Shown: positions 43,131 through 51,450 of the stretch, one piece after another
Layout: the number at the start of each line of letters is the position of its first letter
Position numbering within the stretch: position 1 is the stretch's first letter
Assembly (NCBI RefSeq): GCF_003123685.1
Contig: NZ_QCYJ01000084.1
Location: 248,001-312,000, forward strand
DNA length: 64,000 nt
Source of the DNA: Nocardia aurea
Lineage (GTDB): Bacteria > Actinomycetota > Actinomycetes > Mycobacteriales > Mycobacteriaceae
Direction of reading: 5' to 3'
Made by a program: the position numbers and the translations under genes
Notes under the pieces: model-generated
Databases searched by the model: none
Told to the model about the DNA's origin: nothing
The model's input: only the letters and a program-made list of their open reading frames with translations

Positions 43131-44289
43131 GAGGCATTGGGCGCGTGATTATCGCGCGATGCGGGGCGTCGCGGATCGGGAGCGCGCACCGTCAACGGCC
43201 GGACTATTTCGAATACTGCACCATTCGGAGAAACGAAGGTCGTGTTCCATTGTGCGAAGTATCGGAGCCCGTTTCCAGGGGGGGGACCCGTCGCTCGATC
43301 GGCGACCGATCGCGTTCAGGCCGCCGAACCGGATGGCGTCGACGGATCGGCGAAGCGAAATCAGGATGGGGTACGCGGTGATCTTCGGGGCGGTCGCAAT
43401 CGATGAACTGTCATGTTTTCTCTGGAAACGTTGTGCGTTGCGGTGAGATGAATAAGTTCTCTTCATTCGAAACTCGTGACTTGTGGGCAATTGCGTGAGA
43501 GGGGCAGTCTGCGCAACGGGGAATCGGCCGTCACGATGAATATGTATTCCATCCCGAAACGTGTAGGCGGGCAATCGCGCCGGATTCGGGTCGTACTGCG
43601 GCTATCGATTCGGAGCCACGCGGCGGGGCACTCGGCGGAGGTTGCCGGTCGAGCCCCGGAGGGTCAGAGAGGGGGAGGCCGAGAAGGCGAAGGATGACGG
43701 TCTCGCGTAATTCTGCCCGGGAAGGCCGAGATCGGGTGCGTCGATACGAGTGCAGTGGTAATCGTTTGCCGCGTAATCGATTCGGCGAGAAGGTATCGAA
43801 ATAGCAAGGGAAGGAATCGAACTCGTCGTCAGACTGTCAGACCGCCAGACGTGAGATCGCGAACGTACCCGGTCACTCTCGCTGGTGTCGCCCCGGTTCC
43901 GGGGCCGACACCAGCGGGCCGACACCAGCGGGCCGACACCAGCGGGCCGACACCAGCGGGCCGACACCAGCGGGCCGACACCAGCGGGCCGACACCAGCG
44001 GGCCGACACCAGCGGGCCGACACCAGCGGGCCGACACCAGCGGGCCGACACCAGCGGCCACGAGCCGCACACCTCCGGAATCGAATGCCCTGCCTCGGGC
44101 GGTGAGGCGATGAGAGCAGCACCACCGGCATTCCCGCTGCCGCTCGCCCGATGGTCAGCCGACGACGACCCACCGGGACGTGCGCCAGCACGGCTCACGG
44201 CCGCCCTGTGCACCCCTGCGACCGGGCGAATCCCCGTGATCATGGCGAAATTCCGGATTGGTTCGTTCGATCGGTGGAATGCTGGGGAT
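43131..44289. other. Non-coding region carrying a 14-bp repeat array
   Basis: From 43131 to 43880 I see no credible gene or RNA. From 43881 to 44055 there is a hairpin and the 14-bp x 11 array. From 44056 to 44289 only weak frames occur before the small gene at 44290. Confidence 0.5.
43902..44055 (+). repeat. 14-bp tandem repeat, 11 perfect copies
   Basis: The unit GGGCCGACACCAGC is repeated eleven times without a single change, at a strict 14-bp period. The first copy also forms a hairpin with the complementary GCTGGTGTCG at 43881-43890. The lack of any substitution implies recent expansion. Confidence 0.95.
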
Positions 44290-44472
44290 ATGGCGGAAAA
44301 GTGGTACTACTGCTTGAAGCATCAGCGTGCCGAGCAGGGAATGCGGTGCTGGTTCCGGGACCGGATGGGCCCGTATCCGGATCAGGCGACAGCCGAGCGG
44401 GCACTCGATATCGTGCGGGCGCGCAACGAGCGTGAGGACGCGCGGGACCGATCGTGGCGTGATGGTGAGTGA
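44290..44472 (+). CDS. Small conserved actinobacterial protein (SPOR-like)
   Basis: Encodes 60 aa from the ATG at 44290. It begins MAEKWYYCLKH and contains GMRCWFRDRMGPYPD, then an amphipathic helix with many Arg and Glu residues. I recognise this pattern from short conserved hypothetical proteins of Nocardia and mycobacteria, where two cysteines and the RMGPY motif are kept. The function is unknown. Frames that extend it upstream through the 14-bp repeats are not believable. It stands alone, 136 nt before ppm1. Confidence 0.75.
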   Translation: MAEKWYYCLKHQRAEQGMRCWFRDRMGPYPDQATAERALDIVRARNEREDARDRSWRDGE

Positions 44473-44608
44473 TAGTGACTGATCACACTGCGTAATACCC
44501 CTCGGGTGCTCCTCAGGTCCATCAACTAGGGTTCTCAGAAATCAACCGAGTGCTCGGCGGTCCACCGTGGGCTGTGGGGCCGGACCAGGTGAGCAGGGAG
44601 GGCGACCC

Positions 44609-45328
44609 TTGAGGGTTACCGTTGTTGTGCCGACCTACAACGAGCGGGAGAATCTGCCGGTTGCGGTGGAGCGGCTGACGGCGCTGCCGGTACCCGACCT
44701 GCATGTACTCGTGGTCGACGACAATTCACCGGACGGAACGGGTGAAGTCGCCGACAAACTGGTGGCCGAATCGCCGAATACGGTGGGTGTACTGCACCGC
44801 ACCGAGAAGGACGGCCTCGGCCGCGCCTACATCGCCGGGATCACCCGCGCGCTGGACGAAGGCGCGGACGTGGTGATCCAGATGGACGCGGATCTGTCGC
44901 ATCCGGCCGAGGTGATTCCCGCGATGTTGGAGAAACTCGAGACCACCGACGCCGGTGTGGTGCTCGGGTCCCGGTATGTGCCCGGCGGGTCGACCGCCGA
45001 GGAATGGAAGTGGTACCGCAAGGCGCTGTCCGCGTGGGCGAATTTCTACGTGAACCTGATCCTGCGGCTGAGCGTCAAGGACGCCACCGCCGGGTTCAAG
45101 GCGTGGAAGGCCGACACCTTGCGTGCCATCGACGTCGCCTCGATCCGGAGCAACGGCTATTCGTTCCAGGTCGAGATGAACTACCGCACCGTCAAGAAGG
45201 GCATCCCGATCGCCGAGGTGCCGATTCGCTTCGAGGAACGCACCGTCGGCGCGTCCAAGATGAGTCTGAGGGTGCAGTTGGAATCGGCGTTGATGCCGTG
45301 GAAGTTGCTGTTCGGCCGCTCGGTGTAG
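44609..45328 (+). CDS. ppm1: Polyprenol-phosphate mannose synthase
   Basis: Encodes 239 aa from a TTG with GGGAGG about 8 nt upstream; longer in-frame readings are less likely. The GT-A fold of family 2 begins VTVVVPTYNERENLP and carries VVDDNSPDGT and the DxD motif in QMDADLSHP. It transfers mannose from GDP-mannose to polyprenyl phosphate, the donor for lipomannan, lipoarabinomannan and protein mannosylation. Unlike M. tuberculosis Ppm1, there is no N-terminal apolipoprotein N-acyltransferase domain fused. It is convergent with the DUF6069 gene across a terminator hairpin. Confidence 0.94.
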   Translation: MRVTVVVPTYNERENLPVAVERLTALPVPDLHVLVVDDNSPDGTGEVADKLVAESPNTVGVLHRTEKDGLGRAYIAGITRALDEGADVVIQMDADLSHPAEVIPAMLEKLETTDAGVVLGSRYVPGGSTAEEWKWYRKALSAWANFYVNLILRLSVKDATAGFKAWKADTLRAIDVASIRSNGYSFQVEMNYRTVKKGIPIAEVPIRFEERTVGASKMSLRVQLESALMPWKLLFGRSV

Positions 45329-45345
45329 TCCGGGCCGAGACGACC

Positions 45346-45381
45346 GGCGGGGTCGCGCGTCCTCGGATGCGCGACCCCGCC
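45346..45381. terminator. Bidirectional terminator between ppm1 and the DUF6069 gene
   Basis: The arms GGCGGGGTCGCGC and its complement (13 bp) surround a 10-nt loop, 18 nt after ppm1 and 11 nt past the convergent gene's stop. Confidence 0.8.
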
Positions 45382-45391
45382 GTCGTCTTCG

Positions 45392-45817
45392 TCAGCTCCG
45401 GGTCAGCTTCCGGTGCAGCCCCTCGGTGGCGACGACGATGACCGGCACCAGCACCACGTGCATCAGCGACAGCGCCACCGTCGACGCGGTGTCGAAATCG
45501 GCCGCGATCGTCAGGGCGATGGTGCCGAGGGCGAGCAACGAGCCGACCACCGCCGCGACGCGCAGCACCGCCACCCACTTGTAGGACAGCAGGGCGGCGG
45601 CCCCGAGTCCGATCAGCAGCGGAACGATCGACATGACGATGACACCGCCGGGGGCGACGGACTCTCCCTCGGAGATGAATTCACCGCCCGCGGCGGCGCC
45701 GATCAGCCAGACGATCAGATTCAGTACGAGGGCGACGGCGATACCGCCGAACACCGCGGTCGGACGGTTGAGTGCGGGAATGGGCAGGACGCGGTCTGCG
45801 GGTTGTGCGACGGACAT
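45392..45817 (-). CDS. DUF6069-like four-helix membrane protein
   Basis: Encodes 141 aa with four predicted transmembrane helices (about residues 20-42, 58-78, 83-105 and 110-130) and short polar ends. The pattern, with a conserved Pro-rich N terminus and a final charged tail (GLHRKLTRS), matches the DUF6069 group of actinobacterial membrane proteins. No catalytic motif is visible. It is a single gene; its function is unknown. Confidence 0.75.
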   Translation of the reverse strand: MSVAQPADRVLPIPALNRPTAVFGGIAVALVLNLIVWLIGAAAGGEFISEGESVAPGGVIVMSIVPLLIGLGAAALLSYKWVAVLRVAAVVGSLLALGTIALTIAADFDTASTVALSLMHVVLVPVIVVATEGLHRKLTRS

Positions 45818-45942
45818 GGTGACCTTCTCCTGTGCGAGAGCTGTGAATCTGCTGTGGAATCCAATGGTGGAACCTCAATGACCGTTCAGGTCAATACCTC
45901 TGCGGGGATGTGTCGCCGGTCACGTCTCCGTCCGATCGATGC

Positions 45943-47418
45943 TCAGCTGTCCGTCGGCCAGTTCAGCAGCGTGTCGATGTACAGCTGCCGCACCTGCTCG
46001 ACCTTGTCGTCCATGGCGTTCGGATCCCATCCCGATACGTCGATCGGCGCGAGGACGGTGACGTCGACGACCCCTCTGCGCGCGACCATCGAATTACGCC
46101 GCGAGATCTCGCCCGCGTTGCGGATCACCACCGGAATCACCGGAACTCCGGCCTGATGGGCGATGTGGAACGCGCCCTTCTTGAACCGTCCGACCTCCGG
46201 TGTGTAGGAGCGGGTGCCCTCGGGGGCGATCCCGATGGACAGTCCGCCGCGCAAGGTCTCGACCACCGGCGCGAGTTGCGCTTTCGCGGTCGCGGTGTCG
46301 GACCGGTCGATGAAGGTCACGCCGACGAAACGCATGAGCGGTCCGAATATCGGATTGCGGGTCAGTTCCTTCTTCCCGATTCCGGTGACCCCGCCTTCGA
46401 GGACCCTCGGCACGATGATCACGTCGAATTGGCTCTGGTGGTTGAACAGGAATACCGCGGGCCGCGGTGATCGGGCGTGCTCGGTGCCGGTCACCCGCAG
46501 CCGTACCCCGAGTACTCGCAGCGTGGCGGAGGTGGCGTGGACCAGGAGCGCGTCGGCCATCTTGCGCCGCTGTCCGGTGAACGATTTCGACAGCACGCCG
46601 AACAGCGCGCCGCCGAGCAGGGCGGTCAGCCCGGCGACGGTGCGCAGGTAGTCGACCGGTCCGGGCGCGCGCCGGGGGCGGAAGGTCAGGGCGAGCCGAT
46701 CGTTCTCGGCGGCGGACGCGATGAACCCGCGATCGGGGTTCACGGCCACTGGATATCCGACGGCGGCGAGCAGCGGCAGGTCGGCGGCGGTGTCGGTATA
46801 GGCGTAGCTGCGGTCGAGTTCGAGACCTCGGGTCGCGGCGACGGCACGGATCGCGTCGAGTTTTCCGTTGCGCCACAGTGTCTTTCCGGCGACGTAGCCG
46901 GTGAGCACGCCGTCGTCGGCGGCCATCTCGGTGTAGAGCACCGCGTCGACGCCGAGTTCCTCCGCGACCGGAACGACCTGGAATCGGGTCAGCGCGCTGG
47001 CGAGAACCACGGTGTGTCCCACCGCCTGGTGCGTCCGGATCAATTGCCACGCTTCGGGATACAGGTATCCGTAGACGCTGTGCAGGAACACCCGCCGACC
47101 GGTTTCCTCCAGATCGGATTCCGTCCTGCCCGCCAGCGCGGACGACGACGATTGGAGGAATCGGCTGTACTCGCCGTCGGTGAGGTTGGCGCGAAAACCG
47201 TCGAGCAGCACGGTGCTCGCGTCGGGTTGTCCCCTCGTCGGCCGGTACCACTTCCTTCGGGCGAAACCGCCGTTCAGGACCGCGCCGAGGTCGAATATCG
47301 CGGCGATCCGAGGGCCGTGCGGACCGGACCGGATCGCGGCGAGCAGGGTGGGCAGATCGTGCGGGGCGGTGGGCGGGTGTGCGGCGGGCAGGCCGGGCGC
47401 GTGCGGTTCGCTGGTCAT
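45943..47418 (-). CDS. plsC: HAD-like / 1-acylglycerol-3-phosphate acyltransferase fusion
   Basis: Encodes 491 aa. Residues 35-275 form a SerB-type HAD domain, with motif II LASALT, the motif III lysine in GKTLWRNGK and motif IV YTDTAADLPLL. However, motif I reads FDLGAVL, so the second Asp of the usual DxD is Gly. Residues 285-490 form a PlsC domain with NHQSQFD and PEGTRS. It should acylate lysophosphatidic acid. The phosphatase part may be inactive as written. The ATG overlaps the plsB stop by 4 nt, so the two acylation steps of phospholipid synthesis are coupled. Confidence 0.9.
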   Translation of the reverse strand: MTSEPHAPGLPAAHPPTAPHDLPTLLAAIRSGPHGPRIAAIFDLGAVLNGGFARRKWYRPTRGQPDASTVLLDGFRANLTDGEYSRFLQSSSSALAGRTESDLEETGRRVFLHSVYGYLYPEAWQLIRTHQAVGHTVVLASALTRFQVVPVAEELGVDAVLYTEMAADDGVLTGYVAGKTLWRNGKLDAIRAVAATRGLELDRSYAYTDTAADLPLLAAVGYPVAVNPDRGFIASAAENDRLALTFRPRRAPGPVDYLRTVAGLTALLGGALFGVLSKSFTGQRRKMADALLVHATSATLRVLGVRLRVTGTEHARSPRPAVFLFNHQSQFDVIIVPRVLEGGVTGIGKKELTRNPIFGPLMRFVGVTFIDRSDTATAKAQLAPVVETLRGGLSIGIAPEGTRSYTPEVGRFKKGAFHIAHQAGVPVIPVVIRNAGEISRRNSMVARRGVVDVTVLAPIDVSGWDPNAMDDKVEQVRQLYIDTLLNWPTDS

Positions 47419-49874
47419 CGCCGCTGCTCCAGCCGATTCGACGGGTCGAGCGCGGCGGCGCGGGAGATCCGCGCGCCGAGTGTGCGCAGTTCTTCGGCGA
47501 ATTCGTTTCTGCGACGGGTGGATTCCGCGCACTGCTCAGCGGATTCGGGATCGCAGGGTGCGACGAGATCGTAGTTGTCGGCGAGTTTCAGTGCGCTGGT
47601 GAATAATTCGGTGGAAACGGATTCGGGGCTGTGCAGCCGCTGTTGCAGCAGCATCTGTTTGCCGACCGCGACGCATTCCTCGAGGAATTGCTTGCGATCG
47701 AGTTCGGCGGCGGGATCGTGCGCCGCGAGACGTTCGGCGACGACGAGTTGCGCGTCGACGAAGGAGCGCAGCACCCGGTGCGCCATCATGAAGCCGGAGG
47801 CGGACAGTTTCTCCACGACGTCGTTGCCGAAGGTGTCGCGTCGGGTGTGGTTGTGCCATTCGGGATCGACCAGCAGCATCTCGGCGGTCAACTGCGCGGC
47901 GAATTCGGCGCGGTCGGGGAAGAAGAAATCGAATTTCAGCAGGTCGCGCAGCCGGTACGCCTCGTCCCAGCCCGCGCTCAGCTCATCGCGTTCCGGCAGT
48001 TCCGCCGCGGCGATGATCGACAGTTCGAGGATGGCGCGGTTGATGAACCAGTGCACGGCGCTGTTGCGGTAGAAGGCCGCCTCCAGATGCGCGCCGGTTT
48101 CGATCGAATAGACCGGTTCCAGCCCGCCGCGATAGACCGTGACCACCTTGGCCAGCGACAGTTGTTCCAGCACCACCGCCAGGCTCTGCTCGTCGCGCAG
48201 CGCGGCCAATTCACCGCTGGGCAGTCCGCGTTTGTCGATGTAGCCGAGCACGGGCGCGAGCAGCGTGCGCACCTCGCCGAGGGTGAGGGCGCGTTCGTGC
48301 ACGCCGAGCAGGGCGAGGGTGGCCAGCGCGTTGACGGTGACGGGGGTGACCGCGTTGATGCCGACCGCGATTTCGAAGGCCAATCGCTGCACCGCCTTGC
48401 GCTCGAGTTCGGCTGTCGCGTCGTCGGTCGCGGTCGGCACCGCTTCGACGCGGGCGGTGTCGGTGCGGTGCAACGGGATCGAGACGAGTGGGGTGCGCAG
48501 CGGATCGCCGTTGGCGGCGAGGCGTTCACGCGCCGACATCGGCGCGCCGAACCGGACGTAGACGTGGCCGGCCGAATGCTGCTGGCTGCGTACGTAACGC
48601 GCGAGCCAGGCCAGTCCCTCCGGCTTCTTCTTCCCGCCGACCTGTTCGGTGGCGATGGCGCCGAGTTCGTTGAGCCGTTCGTAGGTGATCGATACCGGGA
48701 CCAGCATCACGTCCTCGACCCGGTTCCCGCGTACCGCGGCGGCGAGGTAGTTGAGCAGGCCGTAGCGCGGCGGCCGGAGTTTTCCGGTCCGGGTCCGTCC
48801 GCCTTCGAAGTACCACTCCAGGTTGAACCGCTTGACCAGCAGGTAGGCGAAATACTCCTCGACGACGGCCTTGTACACCTCGTCGTCGCCGAAACTGCGC
48901 CGGATGAAGATGGTTCCGGTGCGCCGGGCGATCGGGCCCATGGGCCAGAAGCTGAGGTTGGCCCCGCCGATGACGTGGTTCGGCGGGAAATCGCTGCGGG
49001 CCAGCACATCGCCGAGGACGAACGCGTCGACATAGGAGCGGTGCGAGGGCAGGAAGACCAGCGGGTAGCGGCGGTTCAGTTTGCGCAGCGCGTCGAGTCC
49101 CGACTCTTCGGTTTCGACTTTCCACGTCGAGGCGTGCACCGGTCGCATGGCCTGGGTGAACAGATCCGAGACCAGCCTGCTCTGGGAGGCGACCAGTTCG
49201 TTGAGCGCCCGTTCGGCCCGCCGGTAGACCTCCTGCGGGTCCGCGCCGATGCGGTCGGCGACGAGTTCGAGGGTGCGCAGGAATTCGGGGGAGTCGAGGA
49301 TCTCCTCGGTCACCAGTCGCGGCACCTTGTACCGGTCGCCGATGACGGTGCGCTCGGCGCGTTCGAGGGCGAAGACGGCGGCGCGCACGATGGCGCGGGC
49401 GAACGGTTCGGCCGAGCCCGCGGCGAGCATGGCCGAGGCTTCGGGATTGTTCTGCCGCAGTTCGCTCAACAGCGCGGGCTGTCCGGTCAGGACGACGTGG
49501 CGGTCCGGCGACCGGCGCACCAGCCTGCGCTGTGCGAGCCGATTCGGTTTGCGCGGGTTGGTCATCAACGCGATGTCGGCGAACGTCATCCGGCGGACAC
49601 CGTCGCGTTCCGGCGGCAGCCACAGCACCCGGACCGGGACGACGAGCGGATCGTCACGCCTGCCGACGAGACGGTCGGCGATGGCGCCCGCGTCCAGATC
49701 CAACTGGGTGACCGGTGCTTCGGCGCCGAATTCGGTGGTGAGGCCACCGTGGGCGAGCCAGGTGCCGATGAGATCGCGTTCGGTCGGGGAGGTGGCATCG
49801 ACCAATGCCACCACCGAACCGGGCGGTGTGGTCCGCGGAGCCGGTGCGGGCGCACCTCCGTGGTGATCGATCAT
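47415..49874 (-). CDS. plsB: Glycerol-3-phosphate acyltransferase
   Basis: Encodes 819 aa, close to the size of E. coli PlsB and M. tuberculosis PlsB2. The acyltransferase motifs are SHRSYVD near residue 276 (HX4D), IFIRRSF near 321 and FEGGRTRTGK near 356. It adds the first acyl chain to glycerol-3-phosphate at the membrane. The ATG has GGAGGG about 7 nt upstream. It heads a two-gene unit with the HAD/PlsC fusion and is divergent from the siderophore gene, sharing a 190-bp gap with the iron boxes. Confidence 0.95.
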   Translation of the reverse strand: MIDHHGGAPAPAPRTTPPGSVVALVDATSPTERDLIGTWLAHGGLTTEFGAEAPVTQLDLDAGAIADRLVGRRDDPLVVPVRVLWLPPERDGVRRMTFADIALMTNPRKPNRLAQRRLVRRSPDRHVVLTGQPALLSELRQNNPEASAMLAAGSAEPFARAIVRAAVFALERAERTVIGDRYKVPRLVTEEILDSPEFLRTLELVADRIGADPQEVYRRAERALNELVASQSRLVSDLFTQAMRPVHASTWKVETEESGLDALRKLNRRYPLVFLPSHRSYVDAFVLGDVLARSDFPPNHVIGGANLSFWPMGPIARRTGTIFIRRSFGDDEVYKAVVEEYFAYLLVKRFNLEWYFEGGRTRTGKLRPPRYGLLNYLAAAVRGNRVEDVMLVPVSITYERLNELGAIATEQVGGKKKPEGLAWLARYVRSQQHSAGHVYVRFGAPMSARERLAANGDPLRTPLVSIPLHRTDTARVEAVPTATDDATAELERKAVQRLAFEIAVGINAVTPVTVNALATLALLGVHERALTLGEVRTLLAPVLGYIDKRGLPSGELAALRDEQSLAVVLEQLSLAKVVTVYRGGLEPVYSIETGAHLEAAFYRNSAVHWFINRAILELSIIAAAELPERDELSAGWDEAYRLRDLLKFDFFFPDRAEFAAQLTAEMLLVDPEWHNHTRRDTFGNDVVEKLSASGFMMAHRVLRSFVDAQLVVAERLAAHDPAAELDRKQFLEECVAVGKQMLLQQRLHSPESVSTELFTSALKLADNYDLVAPCDPESAEQCAESTRRRNEFAEELRTLGARISRAAALDPSNRLEQRR

Positions 49875-50007
49875 TGCTGGTCCCTCCGCAGACAGGCGAT
49901 CCCCTTATTCAAGCCCTCGGCGACGGTTTGCGCAGGAACTCCGGCGGGTGAGTTCATCGTGCCCGGTCGAACGGACGGCCGGGGTTTCGGGACACCGCCA
50001 CGGCGGC

Positions 50008-50026
50008 GCAGGTAATGCTAACCTTA
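50008..50026 (+). promoter_or_regulatory. IdeR/DtxR-type iron box 1 before the salicylate synthase gene
   Basis: GCAGGTAATGCTAACCTTA matches the 19-bp iron-box consensus at 14 positions, with a good right half. Confidence 0.65.
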
Positions 50027-50036
50027 CCCCCTAAAG

Positions 50037-50055
50037 TTAGGTCAGCATAACCTTT
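50037..50055 (+). promoter_or_regulatory. IdeR/DtxR-type iron box 2 before the salicylate synthase gene
   Basis: TTAGGTCAGCATAACCTTT matches the iron-box consensus at 14 of 19 positions and ends next to the ribosome site at 50056-50060. With box 1 it forms a pair separated by about three helical turns. Confidence 0.7.
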
Positions 50056-50064
50056 GGAGGACCG

Positions 50065-51378
50065 TTGTCGACCACGGACGAGCGCTTGCGCGTGGAGTAT
50101 GTGACCGATCCGGCGGCAGCGATGTCTCGCCTGGCTTCGGCCGATCGGTTCGGCGAGTACGTCATGTACGAGCGTCCGGGGGAATGGGTGTTCGCCGCCG
50201 ACCCGATCGGCAGTGTCGAACTCGATGTGCACGAGTTGCGGGTGACCTGGGACGGTCGGACCACAACCTCGGAATGGGAGGGAACCCCGGCGAGCGTGCT
50301 CGACACGTCGCTGGGCACACTGCCGCTGGAAGGCCGCAATGCCTACGGCTGGATCAACTTCGAATTCTGCGCGTGGGCGCTCGACGCGACCGCGCACCTG
50401 GATCCGCGGGCGAACCTCGCGCATCTGATGATTCCGCGGATCGAGGTCCGCGTCGGCGCGTCCGGTGTCGTGATCTCCGGTGCCGAACCCGACGAGGTCG
50501 AGGATATCCACGACCTCATCGCGGCCTCGCGGGACAGCGCCCTGCCGAAACCCGAGCCCGCCGATATCCGCGTCGACCCGACCGGATACCGGGATCGCGT
50601 CACCACGGCGGTCGAGGAGATCCGCTCCGGCCTGTACCAGAAGGTGATCCTGTCGCGAAAGGTCGACCTGCCCTTCGTGGTCGACATCCCGGCCACCTAC
50701 CGGCTCGGCCGCGCGCACAACACCCCGGCCCGTTCGTTCCTGTTGCGCCTGGGCGGCCTCGAAGCCGCCGGTTACAGTCCGGAACTGGTGGCGTCGGTGG
50801 ACGACGACCGCGTCGTGACCACCGAACCCCTGGCGGGCACCCGCGCCTTCGGACTCGGTGTCGAGATCGATACGGCGGCCCGCGCGGATCTGGTCCGCGA
50901 CCCGAAAGAGATCGTGGAACACGCGATCTCGGTGCAGACCTCCTTCGCCGAGATCACCTCGGTCGCCGACCCCGGCACCCCCGCGGTCTCGGATTTCATG
51001 GCCGTCCGCGAACGCGGCAGCGTCCAGCACCTGGCGTCGACGGTGCGCGGAACCCTCGCCGCGGGCCGTTCCAGCTGGGACGCGCTCGAGGTGCTCTTCC
51101 CTTCGGTCACCGCGTCCGGTATCCCCAAGCGGGAGGGCGTCGATTCGGTCTTCCGGCTCGACGGCGCGCCGCGCGGCCTGTACTCCGGTGCGGTGGTGAC
51201 GATTTCGCCCACCGGCGCGCTGGACGCGGCGCTGGTGCTGCGCGCGGTCTACCAGACCACCGAGGGCGCGTGGCTGCGCGCGGGCGCGGGCATCGTCGGC
51301 CAGTCGCGTCCGGAGCGGGAATTCGAGGAGACCTGCGAGAAGCTCGGCAGCATCGCGCCGTACGTGGTCAAAGCCTGA
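50065..51378 (+). CDS. nbtS: Salicylate synthase (MbtI/NbtS type)
   Basis: Encodes 437 aa from a TTG with GGAGG at 50056-50060. It closely follows the MbtI pattern: the general-base lysine in YQKVILSRK, the TTEPLAGTRAF segment, KEIVEHAISV with a Mg-binding Glu, QHLASTVRG with the active His, and FEETCEKL near the C terminus. It converts chorismate through isochorismate to salicylate, the aryl cap of nocobactin- or mycobactin-type siderophores. Two iron boxes precede it, so it should be repressed by iron. It is convergent with the salicyl-AMP ligase gene. Confidence 0.92.
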   Translation: MSTTDERLRVEYVTDPAAAMSRLASADRFGEYVMYERPGEWVFAADPIGSVELDVHELRVTWDGRTTTSEWEGTPASVLDTSLGTLPLEGRNAYGWINFEFCAWALDATAHLDPRANLAHLMIPRIEVRVGASGVVISGAEPDEVEDIHDLIAASRDSALPKPEPADIRVDPTGYRDRVTTAVEEIRSGLYQKVILSRKVDLPFVVDIPATYRLGRAHNTPARSFLLRLGGLEAAGYSPELVASVDDDRVVTTEPLAGTRAFGLGVEIDTAARADLVRDPKEIVEHAISVQTSFAEITSVADPGTPAVSDFMAVRERGSVQHLASTVRGTLAAGRSSWDALEVLFPSVTASGIPKREGVDSVFRLDGAPRGLYSGAVVTISPTGALDAALVLRAVYQTTEGAWLRAGAGIVGQSRPEREFEETCEKLGSIAPYVVKA

Positions 51379-51406
51379 TCGGCACAACCTGATCCGGAGA
51401 ACGAGA

Positions 51407-51436
51407 AAGGCCGGGCGGCATGCGCCGCCCGGCCTT
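51407..51436. terminator. Bidirectional terminator between the two siderophore genes
   Basis: A perfect 13-bp stem (AAGGCCGGGCGGC and its complement) with an ATGC loop lies midway in the convergent gap. Confidence 0.85.
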
Positions 51437-51450
51437 CGCCGCGTTCGGTG

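Noticed and set aside
42577..43137. 186-codon minus-strand frame through the 16-bp minisatellite
   Set aside because: The repeat period is not a multiple of three and the product is only Pro/Ala/Ser/Arg repeats, so the open frame follows from the repeat composition.
43902..44055. CRISPR array
   Set aside because: The 14-bp units are directly abutting with no spacers, and there are no cas genes in the window.
43885..44289. Extension of the small gene at 44290 upstream through the 14-bp repeats
   Set aside because: The extension is repeat-encoded (HQRADTSGPTPA blocks), while the conserved protein begins at the ATG at 44290.
47631..50015. 794-codon plus-strand frame opposite plsB
   Set aside because: plsB on the minus strand has all catalytic motifs; the opposite frame shows no domain and only Asp/Gly/Arg/Val-rich shadow composition.
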